From positions 1 through 64,000 of the forward strand of contig JBAZWD010000011.1 in NCBI GenBank assembly GCA_041660525.1: a DNA stretch of 64,000 nt, written 5' to 3'. Below are positions 1 to 9,235 of this stretch, one piece after another. The position numbers were made by a program, and so were the translations under genes. The notes below the pieces were generated by a model that saw nothing but the letters and a program-made list of their open reading frames with translations, made no database searches and was not told where the DNA came from. Position 1 is the stretch's first letter. Every line of letters begins with the position of its first letter. This stretch comes from JABCZS01 sp041660525 (GTDB taxonomy: Bacteria; Pseudomonadota; Gammaproteobacteria; JABCZS01).

Positions 1-97
1 CAATACGATTAACGCTACGTAAAATTTCTAACGCATGCGCACTGATATCTTGCAAACACCCAATGGGTGATGCCACAATGTATAATGTACCTGGCAT
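1..97 (-). CDS. rsmI: RsmI, 16S rRNA (cytidine-1402-2'-O)-methyltransferase, N-terminal fragment
   Basis: The first 32 residues on the minus strand read MPGTLYIVASPIG followed by CLQDISAHALEILRSVNRI, the start of the RsmI (YraL) tetrapyrrole-methylase-fold family. RsmI 2'-O-methylates C1402 in the ribosomal P site. The usual GNLxD loop reads GCLQD here. The gene runs off the left edge. It is divergent from lpoA with only 26 bp between starts, and this rsmI/lpoA arrangement matches the E. coli yraL-yraM neighbourhood, which supports the call. The ATG at 97 is chosen because it matches the family N-terminus; the frame stays open upstream. Confidence 0.88.
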   Translation of the reverse strand, partial: MPGTLYIVASPIGCLQDISAHALEILRSVNRI

Positions 98-123
98 ATT
101 AACTTTAAAGTGATCCAAACCTG

Positions 124-1338
124 ATGAAAATACTATTGTACGCAATATTTGCGCTAATGACCATGACGCTCACTGCCCAGGCAGAGGTTGAAGTAAAAGA
201 TATATCGACTGACGCCCCAGAACACGTTCAAAGTAAAGAAAAGCCACAAAATTTTGCTTGGTTTTGGCAACGTAAAGATGATGCTAAAGATAAATCAGAC
301 GCAAAATCTTCAGCACAGCCAGCCAATTTGGCAGCACCTGTAGCCCCTAGCGTTGATATGCCCCATATTGCTTTAATATTACCGCTGAGCGGCCAATATG
401 CTGTTGCTGCGCAAGCTATCCGCGAAGGTTTTATTGGTGCTTATTATTTAGATCCGGCTAATGAGCAAACAGATGTTCGCATTTACGATACCAATGGCGA
501 TAAAGATGTTGTTAAAGCTTACACAGCTGCAATTAATGCAGGCGCTAATATTGTTGTCGGACCACTGACAAAATCAGGGATGGAAACATTATTAGATAGC
601 AAACGCGTGGATAATAAAATCATTGTGATCTCCCTTAATACTTTGGAAGGTCGCAACCGCTTGCCACAGTACCTTTATCCTTTCGCATTAGGTCCAGAAG
701 ATGAAGCTTATACGCTAGCTGAGCGCGCTTGGAATGATGGTCATAGAGAAGCTGCAGCATTGATAGAAAAAACCACGTTTGGTCGACGTGCAGGCGCATC
801 CTTTAAAAAACGTTTTGAACAATTAGGCGGCACTGTTCATCAAATGGTTTATTTTGATCAAAATCAAACGCTTGATGATCCCGTCGATTATTTAAAACAA
901 ACTTATGATTTCATATTTTTAATGGCATCTCCTGGACAAGCACGGCAAGTGCCACCTTTAATTCAATTTTATTACAATCGTTATGTTCCTATTTATGCCA
1001 TGGCTAATTTGTATGAAGGCACGCCTAATCCTGGTCGAGATAACGATTTAAATGGTGTTATTTTTTGTGACAGTCCTTGGATAGTGAATCCTGCACAACG
1101 TAATAGCACGCTCAATGCCATGGCGACGCAACTATTAACACAACCAATAGCGCAAGAACGTTTATTTGCTTTTGGCGTGGATGCTTATAAAGTCTCCAAA
1201 AATATTCGCTCTTTTAGTGCAAATCCACAATTTAGTATGAGTGGTGCGACAGGGCGTTTATACATGGACAATAGCGGTTTTATGGTGCGTGAACCCATGT
1301 GCGCGCGTTTTAGCGCAGGAGAACCTCGTGTCTTATAA
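124..1338 (+). CDS. lpoA: LpoA-like penicillin-binding protein activator (short form)
   Basis: This 404-aa protein has an N-terminal signal peptide (about residues 1-20, ending TAQA). A type-I periplasmic-binding fold follows from about residue 80 (HIALILPLSGQYAVAAQAI). In E. coli, LpoA stimulates PBP1a from the outer membrane. E. coli LpoA is about 680 aa with an N-terminal TPR domain; here only the C-terminal domain is present. There is no lipobox cysteine, so the protein looks soluble or periplasmic rather than a lipoprotein. Position between rsmI and yraN supports the name. The gene overlaps yraN by 11 nt. Family assignment is secure; activity on a PBP is inferred. Confidence 0.85.
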   Translation: MKILLYAIFALMTMTLTAQAEVEVKDISTDAPEHVQSKEKPQNFAWFWQRKDDAKDKSDAKSSAQPANLAAPVAPSVDMPHIALILPLSGQYAVAAQAIREGFIGAYYLDPANEQTDVRIYDTNGDKDVVKAYTAAINAGANIVVGPLTKSGMETLLDSKRVDNKIIVISLNTLEGRNRLPQYLYPFALGPEDEAYTLAERAWNDGHREAAALIEKTTFGRRAGASFKKRFEQLGGTVHQMVYFDQNQTLDDPVDYLKQTYDFIFLMASPGQARQVPPLIQFYYNRYVPIYAMANLYEGTPNPGRDNDLNGVIFCDSPWIVNPAQRNSTLNAMATQLLTQPIAQERLFAFGVDAYKVSKNIRSFSANPQFSMSGATGRLYMDNSGFMVREPMCARFSAGEPRVL

Positions 1339-1702
1339 TGCTTTAGCGCGTCAAGAAGTGGGACATGCCGCAGAAAACCTGGCCTGTGAATATTTACAAG
1401 CACAGGGTTTACGTTTAATCACGCGTAATTTTTCTTGTAAGATGGGTGAAATTGACTTAGTGATGGCGCACGAGAATACCGTTGTGTTTGTAGAAGTGCG
1501 GTCGCGCACCAAAAAAGACGGCTATGACCCCATCGAGAGTATTACTTATCATAAACAGCAGCGTTTATTTAAAACAGCTTTATTCTTTTTGCAAAAAAAG
1601 GGTTGGTTAGATGCCCATCCTTGTCGTTTTGATGTAATTGGCATAACATACCCTATGGGCCAACCCGAAATACGTTGGATTAAACATGCATTTTCAATGT
1701 GA
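1328..1702 (+). CDS. yraN: YraN / UPF0102 family nuclease-like protein
   Basis: This 124-aa protein has the UPF0102 pattern: GHAAENLACEYLQAQGL, then NFSCKMGEIDLVM, then VVFVEVRSR. That gives the E...GEIDLV...FVEVR core of a PD-(D/E)XK endonuclease-like fold. The frame is open from 1241, but the GTG at 1328 is chosen because AGGAGA lies 6-7 nt upstream and the family begins here. The start lies inside the 3' end of lpoA, suggesting translational coupling. Its role is not firmly known; the family sits beside diaA in many gammaproteobacteria. Confidence 0.88.
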   Translation: MSYNALARQEVGHAAENLACEYLQAQGLRLITRNFSCKMGEIDLVMAHENTVVFVEVRSRTKKDGYDPIESITYHKQQRLFKTALFFLQKKGWLDAHPCRFDVIGITYPMGQPEIRWIKHAFSM

Positions 1703-1708
1703 GGTTTT

Positions 1709-2308
1709 ATGGATGTAATGGCGCGGTTGACGCACTTATTTAGCGCAAGTATTGAAGCGAAAATTGCCGCTGCGGATATTTTGCCGAGCGCTATCGCACA
1801 GTCAGCTCAATTGATGGTCGATGCCTTATTAAGCGGCCATAAAATTTTAAGCTGTGGTAATGGCGGTTCTGCTGCGGATGCGCAACATTTTTCTTCAGAA
1901 TTGATTAATCGTTTTGAACGTGAACGCCCGGGTTTACCGGCAATTGCGCTCACAACTGATACGTCTACACTGACCTCTATAGCGAACGATTATCATTATG
2001 ATGAAATCTATAGCAAACAAATTCGCGCGCTTGGGCATAATGGCGATGTTCTATTGGCCATTAGTACCAGCGGGCGTTCTAATAATATTGTGCAAGCAGT
2101 TTTAAGTGCGCACGATGCAGGCATGCGGGTTGTCGCATTGACAGGGAAAGACGGCGGTCCATTGGCGCAAGTATTGAATGCAGAAAATGATATAGAAATT
2201 CGCGTGCCGCACGAACAAACGGCGCGTATTCAAGAAGTACATTTATGCGTAATTCATTATTTGTGTGATTTAATTGATAATCAAATTTTTGGCGAGGTTC
2301 ACGGATGA
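1709..2308 (+). CDS. diaA: DiaA, SIS-domain DnaA initiator-associating protein
   Basis: This 199-aa SIS-domain protein has the sugar-phosphate loop ILSCGNGGSAADAQHFSSEL and the second SIS motif LLAISTSGRSNNIVQAV. The family includes GmhA (sedoheptulose-7-phosphate isomerase) and DiaA, which binds DnaA and times replication initiation. The yraN-diaA-dolP order favours DiaA. A GmhA role cannot be excluded from sequence alone. The stop overlaps the dolP start as ATGA, indicating coupling. Confidence 0.85.
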   Translation: MDVMARLTHLFSASIEAKIAAADILPSAIAQSAQLMVDALLSGHKILSCGNGGSAADAQHFSSELINRFERERPGLPAIALTTDTSTLTSIANDYHYDEIYSKQIRALGHNGDVLLAISTSGRSNNIVQAVLSAHDAGMRVVALTGKDGGPLAQVLNAENDIEIRVPHEQTARIQEVHLCVIHYLCDLIDNQIFGEVHG

Positions 2309-2904
2309 AATCACAATACATGTTCAAAATTTTAAGCGTTATTTTTGCTAGTATTTTTTTGGTGTCTGCTTGTGCAACAGCCGTTGTCGGTGGCGCTGCA
2401 GCAACAGGTACGGCAGCCGCGGCTTATGATAAACGTACCACAGGTACTTTGATAGAAGATCAAGCGATAGAGCGAAAAGTCGCAGATGCCATTGATGAAT
2501 ATGAACACATTAATTTAGATGCCAAATCACATATCGTGATTGTGAGTTACAACGAAATTGTTTTATTGGTTGGACAAGTTGCATCGCAAGCGGCTAAAGA
2601 TAAAATTGGTGAATTGGCCCAAAGCGTTGAGAAAGTCCGTAAAGTGCATAATGAATTAGAAGTAGGCGAGCCCACCTCCATGGTTACGCGTTCTCACGAT
2701 GCGTGGATTACCACAAAAATTAAATCTTCTTCTGGGTTTAATAATGTTAATCCTTTGCACACTAAAGTCATTACAGAACACGATGTGGTTTATTTAATGG
2801 GTATGGTTTCACGTGCGCAAGGTGATCAATTAACCGAATTAGCACGAACGACTACCGGTGTTTCTCGCGTCGTCCGCGTCTTTGAGTATATCGATGAACC
2901 CTAA
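2305..2904 (+). CDS. dolP: DolP (YraP), BON-domain outer-membrane lipoprotein
   Basis: This 199-aa protein has a lipoprotein signal peptide with lipobox LVSAC (Cys about residue 23) and a short Ala/Gly-rich linker. Two BON domains follow, at about residues 50-122 (VADAIDEYEHINLDAKSHIV ... VEKVRKVHNELEV) and 130-195. DolP is an outer-membrane lipoprotein that supports envelope integrity and Bam function. The start overlaps the diaA stop by 4 nt. It closes the conserved rsmI-lpoA-yraN-diaA-dolP cluster. Confidence 0.88.
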   Translation: MKSQYMFKILSVIFASIFLVSACATAVVGGAAATGTAAAAYDKRTTGTLIEDQAIERKVADAIDEYEHINLDAKSHIVIVSYNEIVLLVGQVASQAAKDKIGELAQSVEKVRKVHNELEVGEPTSMVTRSHDAWITTKIKSSSGFNNVNPLHTKVITEHDVVYLMGMVSRAQGDQLTELARTTTGVSRVVRVFEYIDEP

Positions 2905-4270
2905 ATTTCTAACGCAGCTTAAGGCCCATTTATCAGATGAATTTTTTTTTACAGATCCTGAAAAATGTTGGCCTTATGGCAGTGATAGTACCCAACAATT
3001 TTTTATGCCCGATGCTGTGGTTTTTCCGCAATCTCATGAAGATGTCGTTTTTATTACCCGTTTATGTAATGAATATAAAATACCCATGGTTGCACGTGGT
3101 TTAGGTTCAGGTACAGTCGGGGGTGCGTTACCTATACAAGCAGGCATAGTGATGTCGATGGTACGTATGAATGAAATTATTTCGCTTGATACTGCAAATC
3201 GCGTTATGATTGCGCAACCGGGTATTACCAATTTTGCTATTCAAACCGCTGCAGGAAAACATGGATTGTTTTGGGCGCCTGATCCGGGCAGTCGTGAATT
3301 TTGCAGTTTAGGTGGAAATTTAGCGCATAATGCTTCAGGTCCGCGTGCAATAAAATACGGGACAGTACGTGAAAATGTTTTAGCCTTAAAAGCGGTAACC
3401 GGTGAAGGTAATACAATAAATACCGGTGCTTATACCACTAAAAGTGTAGTCGGTTATGATTTAACGCGCTTATTAATTGGCTCGGAAGGCACGCTTGCAA
3501 CTATTACCCAAGCCACTTTAAAATTATTACCACTACCTCAAAAACAAATGACATTGCGCGCGTTATACAAAAATATAACCGGTGCTACACACGCCATTAC
3601 TGCAATTATGGGACAAGCAGAATTACCTGCAGCCTTAGAGTTTATGGATAAAACCACTGTGGAATTAGTCCGCAAATACGGTGGCATAGCTTTACCCAAT
3701 GATGTGCAAGCCTTATTGTTAATTGGTATTGATGGCAATGAAAACAACATTTATCAAATATTAGAAATTATTAAACAAGCCGCAAAAAATCCGGATTTAA
3801 TCACCATTGAAATTGCAAATACGGAGCAAGAAGTACATCAGCTTTGGCAAGCTAGACGTCGTATATCACCGAGTTTGCGTTATGTTGCACCTAAAAAAAT
3901 TAATGAAGACATTGTTGTGCCTGTTTCAAGAATTCCAGAATTAATTTCTGGTTTAGAAAAATTATCTAATCAATACGGCATTACCATTGTGAGCTTTGGT
4001 CATGCGGGCAATGGTAATATTCATGTGAATTTAATGTATGATCCTGCCAATGAAAAACAAGCAGCACACATTGATCAATGTTTACAAGATGTCTTTACGT
4101 TGGTATTAACATTAAAAGGCAGTCTATCAGGTGAACACGGTATTGGTGTGAGTAAACAAGCATTTTTAAGCCAAGAAGTTGATGAAAATACCTTAAGTAT
4201 TATGCGTAATATCAAAAAAGTTTTTGATCCTAACAATATTTTAAATCCAAGGAAAATTTTCCCATGTTAA
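2894..4270 (+). CDS. FAD-linked 2-hydroxyacid dehydrogenase (GlcD / D-lactate dehydrogenase family)
   Basis: This 458-aa flavoprotein has an N-terminal PCMH-type FAD-binding domain (VARGLGSGTVGGALP; FCSLGGNLAHNASGP; VVGYDLTRLLIGSEGTLATI). Its FAD-oxidase C-terminal domain carries SFGHAGNGNIHVN and SLSGEHGIG, with His residues typical of GlcD and D-lactate dehydrogenases. These oxidise a 2-hydroxyacid and pass electrons to quinone or cytochrome. The exact substrate is not readable. The ATG at 2894 is preferred over an upstream in-frame codon at 2858; it overlaps dolP by 11 nt. It also overlaps the next gene by 7 nt. Confidence 0.85.
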   Translation: MNPKFLTQLKAHLSDEFFFTDPEKCWPYGSDSTQQFFMPDAVVFPQSHEDVVFITRLCNEYKIPMVARGLGSGTVGGALPIQAGIVMSMVRMNEIISLDTANRVMIAQPGITNFAIQTAAGKHGLFWAPDPGSREFCSLGGNLAHNASGPRAIKYGTVRENVLALKAVTGEGNTINTGAYTTKSVVGYDLTRLLIGSEGTLATITQATLKLLPLPQKQMTLRALYKNITGATHAITAIMGQAELPAALEFMDKTTVELVRKYGGIALPNDVQALLLIGIDGNENNIYQILEIIKQAAKNPDLITIEIANTEQEVHQLWQARRRISPSLRYVAPKKINEDIVVPVSRIPELISGLEKLSNQYGITIVSFGHAGNGNIHVNLMYDPANEKQAAHIDQCLQDVFTLVLTLKGSLSGEHGIGVSKQAFLSQEVDENTLSIMRNIKKVFDPNNILNPRKIFPC

Positions 4271-5781
4271 AGTTAATACGTAGTTTTGCACTGCTCGTAA
4301 TTTTTTTGACTTATTCACAAGCCTATGCGGATAATGTCACGCAGACGCCTTTGGAAAGTAACAACTATCAATCATTACCTAATTCAGAGCAAATCAGTGG
4401 TTTTTTGCATGATTTGACTGATAAATCCTCGATCGCAAAAATGGTAACGCTAGGCAAATCTGCGGGCGGACGTGATATTGAGGCTGTGTTAATTTCTCAA
4501 AATCCTAATGAAAATAAAATTACAGCGATGCTTATGGGTTCACAGCACGCGACAGAAGAATCAGGCGCTGAAGCTTTGCAAATGTTAGTACGTGATTTAT
4601 TAACGACCCCACAAACCGAATGGTTAAACCATATGAATTTAGTGGTTATTGTTAATGCAAACCCAGATGGGCGTGATAACAATTCGCGTTTTAATGAAAC
4701 CAATGGCAACATTAACATTGATTATGTATCTTTAAAAGAAGATGAAACCTTAGTTTTTGTGAATGCGCTACGTCAGTATCAACCGCATATTATTATAGAT
4801 TTACATGAAGCCTCTGCGAATAAAAGAATTCTAACGAATGAGCAAGGTTATGTTACCAATTTTGAAAGCCAGTTTGACGTGAATAATAATCCTAATATTG
4901 CGCCACCGTTAAATCAATTTGCCAATGATGTTTTCTTGCCAGAAGTGATGCGTGCGAATACACAAATGGGCGTTCCTGCGCGTCATTATCAAGGCGAAAT
5001 TTTGCAACTCAATCAACCTTTAAGCCACGCGGGTTTACGCTTATGGAATTTCCGCAATTTTAGCGCGATGAATGGATCGATTTCTGTTTTAGTTGAAAAT
5101 CGCTTAGATCCTAGAGTCGGTCATTATGCAACGCCCGAAAATATAAAAGAACGCACCCGTAAACAAAAAGTAAGTGCGCAAGCATTTTTAGAAACTGCGA
5201 GCAAATTTAAAGATGATATTTTAAAAGTGACAAAGCAAGCGCGCGATAGCCATGAGAAAAGTGTTCTGTTACGTCATGAACGCGTAGAAGATAAACAAAA
5301 ACCTTTTGTAACTATAGAATTAATCAATGTAAAAACCGGTAAAAAAGAATTACACAAGTTCCCTAATTTTGCACAAGTAAAAAACAGCATACCTTTAACG
5401 TTGCCGCAAGCTTATCTTATTACTGCTGAACAAGAACGCTTTGCTAAATTATTTGATAGACATGATTTATCTTATGAAACTATTTCTACCCCGCGCAGCG
5501 TTGATGTTGTGCAATCAAAGATTACAACTATAGAATTACTGCCGCATTTAGTAGGGGAGACGAATACAGTAGCAGTCAACACAGAAGAAAAAGAAATCAA
5601 AATGAATGCAAAACCGGGTGATTTATGGATATTGCTGGATCAACCCATGGGGCGCTTAATTCCAATATTATTAGAACCCCGATCTTCAGACAGTATTTTT
5701 CAAGAAGTGGATTATCGGCCTTTACTATTAAGAACCAAACCGTTTTTTATTTTTAGGACATCTCAACTACTTTCTGAATAA
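4264..5781 (+). CDS. Secreted M14-family zinc carboxypeptidase-like protein
   Basis: This 505-aa protein has a signal peptide (residues 1 to about 22, ending QAYA). The M14 zinc signature is visible as GSQHATEESGAEAL, giving HxxE at about residue 95, with the third ligand probably in IIIDLHEAS. NANPDGRDNNSR matches the substrate-binding loop NPDGxxxxxR. The C-terminal part (about 330-505) has no clear assignment. It presumably trims peptides or peptidoglycan stems in the periplasm. The gene overlaps the FAD oxidase by 7 nt, and its last 29 nt overlap the convergent cyclophilin gene. Confidence 0.8.
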   Translation: MLKLIRSFALLVIFLTYSQAYADNVTQTPLESNNYQSLPNSEQISGFLHDLTDKSSIAKMVTLGKSAGGRDIEAVLISQNPNENKITAMLMGSQHATEESGAEALQMLVRDLLTTPQTEWLNHMNLVVIVNANPDGRDNNSRFNETNGNINIDYVSLKEDETLVFVNALRQYQPHIIIDLHEASANKRILTNEQGYVTNFESQFDVNNNPNIAPPLNQFANDVFLPEVMRANTQMGVPARHYQGEILQLNQPLSHAGLRLWNFRNFSAMNGSISVLVENRLDPRVGHYATPENIKERTRKQKVSAQAFLETASKFKDDILKVTKQARDSHEKSVLLRHERVEDKQKPFVTIELINVKTGKKELHKFPNFAQVKNSIPLTLPQAYLITAEQERFAKLFDRHDLSYETISTPRSVDVVQSKITTIELLPHLVGETNTVAVNTEEKEIKMNAKPGDLWILLDQPMGRLIPILLEPRSSDSIFQEVDYRPLLLRTKPFFIFRTSQLLSE

Positions 5782-6358
5782 TGACAGGCTCGCAAGGCGC
5801 ATCTTCATAAAAAGGCCCGCGTTTGCAAGTCGTGACGCTGCTGATTTTATCAAGGATTTCCATGCCGCGGATGACTTTACCAAATACCGCGTAGCCATTG
5901 CGAATATCGAATAATTCATTGTCTTTTAGATTAATAAAAAATTCACTCGTTGCAGAATCAGGTTGATGGCCGCGCATCATTGCAATCGTGCCGCGTGTAT
6001 GTTTGGGTCCTTGCGCTGCTTCATTGCTAATGGCATTATGGGTAGGTTTTGCTTGATAGTGTTGATCATAACTGCCTGCTTGAATGATAAACCCCGGTGC
6101 AACTTGGTGAACAAGCGTATCGTTATAAAAATCGTTATTAACATAAGTGATAAAATTAGCGACGGTTTTTGGGGTAATGTCATTAAATAGTTCGACCCAG
6201 ATTAAGCCATAGTTGGTTTCAATCTGAACAACAGAATGGTTAGCTGCATGAATTATTTTTTCTTCATTTGCATCAGCGCTGCTGGGCTGATTATCACAAC
6301 CTAGAAGGGCTATACTTAGCGTTAAACCAAGAAAAGATTTCAAAAGTATTTTTATCAT
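5753..6358 (-). CDS. Cyclophilin-type peptidyl-prolyl isomerase-like lipoprotein with altered active site
   Basis: This 201-aa protein has a lipobox ending LLGC, then a PpiA/PpiB-type cyclophilin domain: IETNYGLIWVELF, TPKTVANFITYV, GTIAMMRGHQPDSATSEFFIN. In active enzymes the segment after the first strands is FHRVxxGFMIQGG, with a catalytic Arg. Here it is VHQVAPGFIIQAG, so the Arg is Gln. Activity may be weak or absent. The ATG at 6358 is preferred because it starts directly before the lipoprotein signal; an upstream codon at 6406 would bury it. It is convergent with the M14 gene and divergent from gltX. Confidence 0.85.
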   Translation of the reverse strand: MIKILLKSFLGLTLSIALLGCDNQPSSADANEEKIIHAANHSVVQIETNYGLIWVELFNDITPKTVANFITYVNNDFYNDTLVHQVAPGFIIQAGSYDQHYQAKPTHNAISNEAAQGPKHTRGTIAMMRGHQPDSATSEFFINLKDNELFDIRNGYAVFGKVIRGMEILDKISSVTTCKRGPFYEDAPCEPVIIQKVVEMS

Positions 6359-6440
6359 GTTATTTTTATCGGATACAAAAAACATAAATTGAGCCTTTTT
6401 ATACATTATAACATTCTGAGCATTAAGAGAACATTAAACT

Positions 6441-7844
6441 ATGCCATCTATGACCACCAAAACACGTTTTGCCCCAAGTCCGACAGGGCATTTACATTTA
6501 GGCAACATGCGGACCGCTTTGTTCAATTATTTATTGGCTAAAAGACAATCGGGCATCTTTTTGTTGCGTATCGAAGACAGCGATGCAATCCGATCAGAGT
6601 TAATCTACTTAGATAGTTTAATGCAAGATTTACGCTGGCTAGGTTTGCAATGGGACGAAGGTCCAGAAGAAGGTGGCGATGCAGGTCCTTATTTGCAAGC
6701 CGAACGTATGGATATTTATGAAAAGTATTATCAACAATTATTAGATAATAACCAAGCTTATCCTTGTTTTTGTACGGAAGAGCAATTAGCACTCAGTCGT
6801 AAAATGCAAAATATCGCAGGTCAAGCACCGCGTTATGCGGGAACTTGTGCACACTTAACTGCAGAAGAAGTGTCTGCAAAAAAAGCGCAAGGTTTAGGTT
6901 TTACATTACGCTTTCGCGTACCTAAAAAACAAACAGTTCGTTTTGAAGATTTAGTAAAAGGCCAGCAAGTTTTTCAAACAGATGATTTGGGTGATTTTAT
7001 TATTAAACGTTCAAGCAACGCGCCTGCATTTATGTTTTGTAATGCTATCGATGATGCGATGATGCAAGTGACACTTGCGGTACGTGGTGAAGATCATTTA
7101 ACAAATACGCCGCGGCAAATTTTAATTCTAGAAGCATTAAAATTACCGGTGCCACATTATGGTCATATTACTTTAATTGTGGGTCCAGATAATAGTCCTT
7201 TATCAAAACGTCATGGTGCAAAAAGTATACGTGAATTACGTGCCGATGGTTATTTACCGGAAGCGCTTAATAATTATTTAGCGCGTTTGGGGCATTACTA
7301 TCCTGAAAATACATTATACACATTAGATGAATTAGCCGCGCATTTTACCGATTCACAATTAGGTCGCTCAGCCGCTCGTTATGATGAGAGTCAATTAGCA
7401 TATTGGCAAAGAATGAGTTTAGCGCGTTTATCTGACGTAGAATTCTGGTCTTGGTTAACTTGCGAAATAGGTGAGATTGTCCCGCATGAAAAACATCAAG
7501 CCTTCACAACCATGATACGCGCCGAATTGGTATTACCCAAAGACGCATGTATTTGGGCAAAACGGGCATTCACTCAAGAGTTAGCCTATACCGATGAAGC
7601 ACGCAGTGTATTAAACGATACGCCTGAAGAGTTTTTTAAACTCATACAAAATGAAAATGATTACGAGCAAATATTAGAAAAATTAAAAGCAGCCGGCTAT
7701 AAAGGTAAAGCTTTATTTCAACCCTTACGCGCAGCTTTAATGGGCACGCTTCAAGGCCCTGAATTAACGGCATGGTGGCCATTATTATCGCAAGATTTAC
7801 GCACATTAAGACTGGATAAAAAGTTTCATGTTACACATTTATAA
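6441..7844 (+). CDS. gltX: Glutamate--tRNA ligase
   Basis: This 467-aa class I aminoacyl-tRNA synthetase has the HIGH-type motif TRFAPSPTGHLHLGNMRTAL and the KMSKS-type motif PLSKRHGA. A zinc knuckle (CFC near residue 112, then TCAH) is intact. It charges tRNA-Glu in the cytosol. Two start codons are possible, 6441 and 6450 in the same frame. The 3' end overlaps cysS by 17 nt, so the two synthetases are probably co-transcribed. Many related bacteria carry two gltX copies; discrimination between tRNA-Glu and tRNA-Gln cannot be judged here. Confidence 0.93.
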   Translation: MPSMTTKTRFAPSPTGHLHLGNMRTALFNYLLAKRQSGIFLLRIEDSDAIRSELIYLDSLMQDLRWLGLQWDEGPEEGGDAGPYLQAERMDIYEKYYQQLLDNNQAYPCFCTEEQLALSRKMQNIAGQAPRYAGTCAHLTAEEVSAKKAQGLGFTLRFRVPKKQTVRFEDLVKGQQVFQTDDLGDFIIKRSSNAPAFMFCNAIDDAMMQVTLAVRGEDHLTNTPRQILILEALKLPVPHYGHITLIVGPDNSPLSKRHGAKSIRELRADGYLPEALNNYLARLGHYYPENTLYTLDELAAHFTDSQLGRSAARYDESQLAYWQRMSLARLSDVEFWSWLTCEIGEIVPHEKHQAFTTMIRAELVLPKDACIWAKRAFTQELAYTDEARSVLNDTPEEFFKLIQNENDYEQILEKLKAAGYKGKALFQPLRAALMGTLQGPELTAWWPLLSQDLRTLRLDKKFHVTHL

Positions 7845-9192
7845 TACGTTTACTAAACAAAAAGAATTATTTAAGCCTTTAACTACTGGGCAAGTGAACA
7901 TGTATGTTTGCGGTATCACGGTTTATGATTATTGTCATATTGGTCATGCACGCACGGTGTTAGCATTCGATACAATTTACCGTTATTTGTTAGCATGTGG
8001 TTATCAAGTGAATTATGTGCGTAATATCACTGATATTGATGATAAAATTATTAAACGTGCTGCAGAAAATAATGAAAGCATAGAAGTGCTCGTCGCGCGT
8101 TTTACTAATGCCATGCACGAAGATTTCAAAGCACTAGGTGCACTTGATCCCAATATAGAACCCTGTGCTACACAAAGCATTGATCAAATGATCAGCATGA
8201 TAGAAAAATTAATAAAAAATGACTTTGCCTATGTAGCACCTAATCATGATGTTTATTATCACGTCAGAAAGTTTCCCAGTTACGGCGCACTCGCGCATCG
8301 TAAATTAGAAGACTTATGTGTAGGCGCACGCGTAGAGATTAATGAAGACAAACTAGATCCTCTAGATTTTGTTTTATGGAAAGCTGCAAAACCGGGTGAA
8401 CCTAGTTGGTCTTCGCCTTGGGGAAATGGCCGTCCAGGCTGGCATATTGAATGTTCTGCAATGGCTACGCATTTTTTAAGTGAAACTTTAGATATTCACG
8501 GCGGCGGTTTTGATTTAACTTTTCCGCATCATGAAAATGAGAGAGCACAATCAGAAGGTGCTTTAAATAAAAAATTTGTAAATATTTGGATGCACACGGG
8601 TTTTGTCGAAGTACATGATGAAAAAATGTCGAAATCATTAGGCAATTTCTTTACTATCCGTGATGTTTTAAAAACGTTCGACGCACAAACCATTCGTTAT
8701 TTTTTAGTCGCGAGCCATTATCGTAGTCCTGTCAATTATTCAGAAAATAATTTAAAACAAGCCCGTGCATGTTTAGAACGTTTATACATTGCACTGCGCG
8801 ATCGCACGCTAAATGATATTGAATTAGATGAAAATAATGCTTATGTAAAACGTTTTCACCAAGCCATGGATGATGACTTCAATACACCAGAAGCTTTAGC
8901 GATATTATTTGAACTGGCGAAAGAGATCAATATTACACACGATGATGCGCTTGCAAGTCTATTAAAAAAATTAGCTAATATTTTAGGCTTACTGACAGAA
9001 GATCCACAAACTTACTTACAACATTCAACAACTGCAGCATTATCAAATGTTGAAATAGATCAATTAGTCAAAGCACGTGATGTAGCACGCAGTAGCAAAG
9101 ATTTTGCGAAAGCCGATGCGATTCGACAACAACTTACTGATTTAGGCATCATCCTAGAAGACTCTGCACAGGGCACACGCTGGCGGGTTTAA
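7828..9192 (+). CDS. cysS: Cysteine--tRNA ligase
   Basis: This 454-aa class I synthetase has MYVCGITVYDYCHIGHART (zinc-ligand Cys and HIGH motif). It also has GWHIECSAM and FPHHENERAQSE (remaining zinc ligands) and EKMSKSLGNF (KMSKS). Length and order match bacterial CysRS. The C-terminal anticodon-binding helices end in GTRWRV. The start lies inside gltX, indicating coupled translation. Confidence 0.96.
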   Translation: MLHIYNTFTKQKELFKPLTTGQVNMYVCGITVYDYCHIGHARTVLAFDTIYRYLLACGYQVNYVRNITDIDDKIIKRAAENNESIEVLVARFTNAMHEDFKALGALDPNIEPCATQSIDQMISMIEKLIKNDFAYVAPNHDVYYHVRKFPSYGALAHRKLEDLCVGARVEINEDKLDPLDFVLWKAAKPGEPSWSSPWGNGRPGWHIECSAMATHFLSETLDIHGGGFDLTFPHHENERAQSEGALNKKFVNIWMHTGFVEVHDEKMSKSLGNFFTIRDVLKTFDAQTIRYFLVASHYRSPVNYSENNLKQARACLERLYIALRDRTLNDIELDENNAYVKRFHQAMDDDFNTPEALAILFELAKEINITHDDALASLLKKLANILGLLTEDPQTYLQHSTTAALSNVEIDQLVKARDVARSSKDFAKADAIRQQLTDLGIILEDSAQGTRWRV

Positions 9193-9235
9193 TAATCCAC
9201 ACTATAATCATATCATCTTAATTTAAGGACGATTC

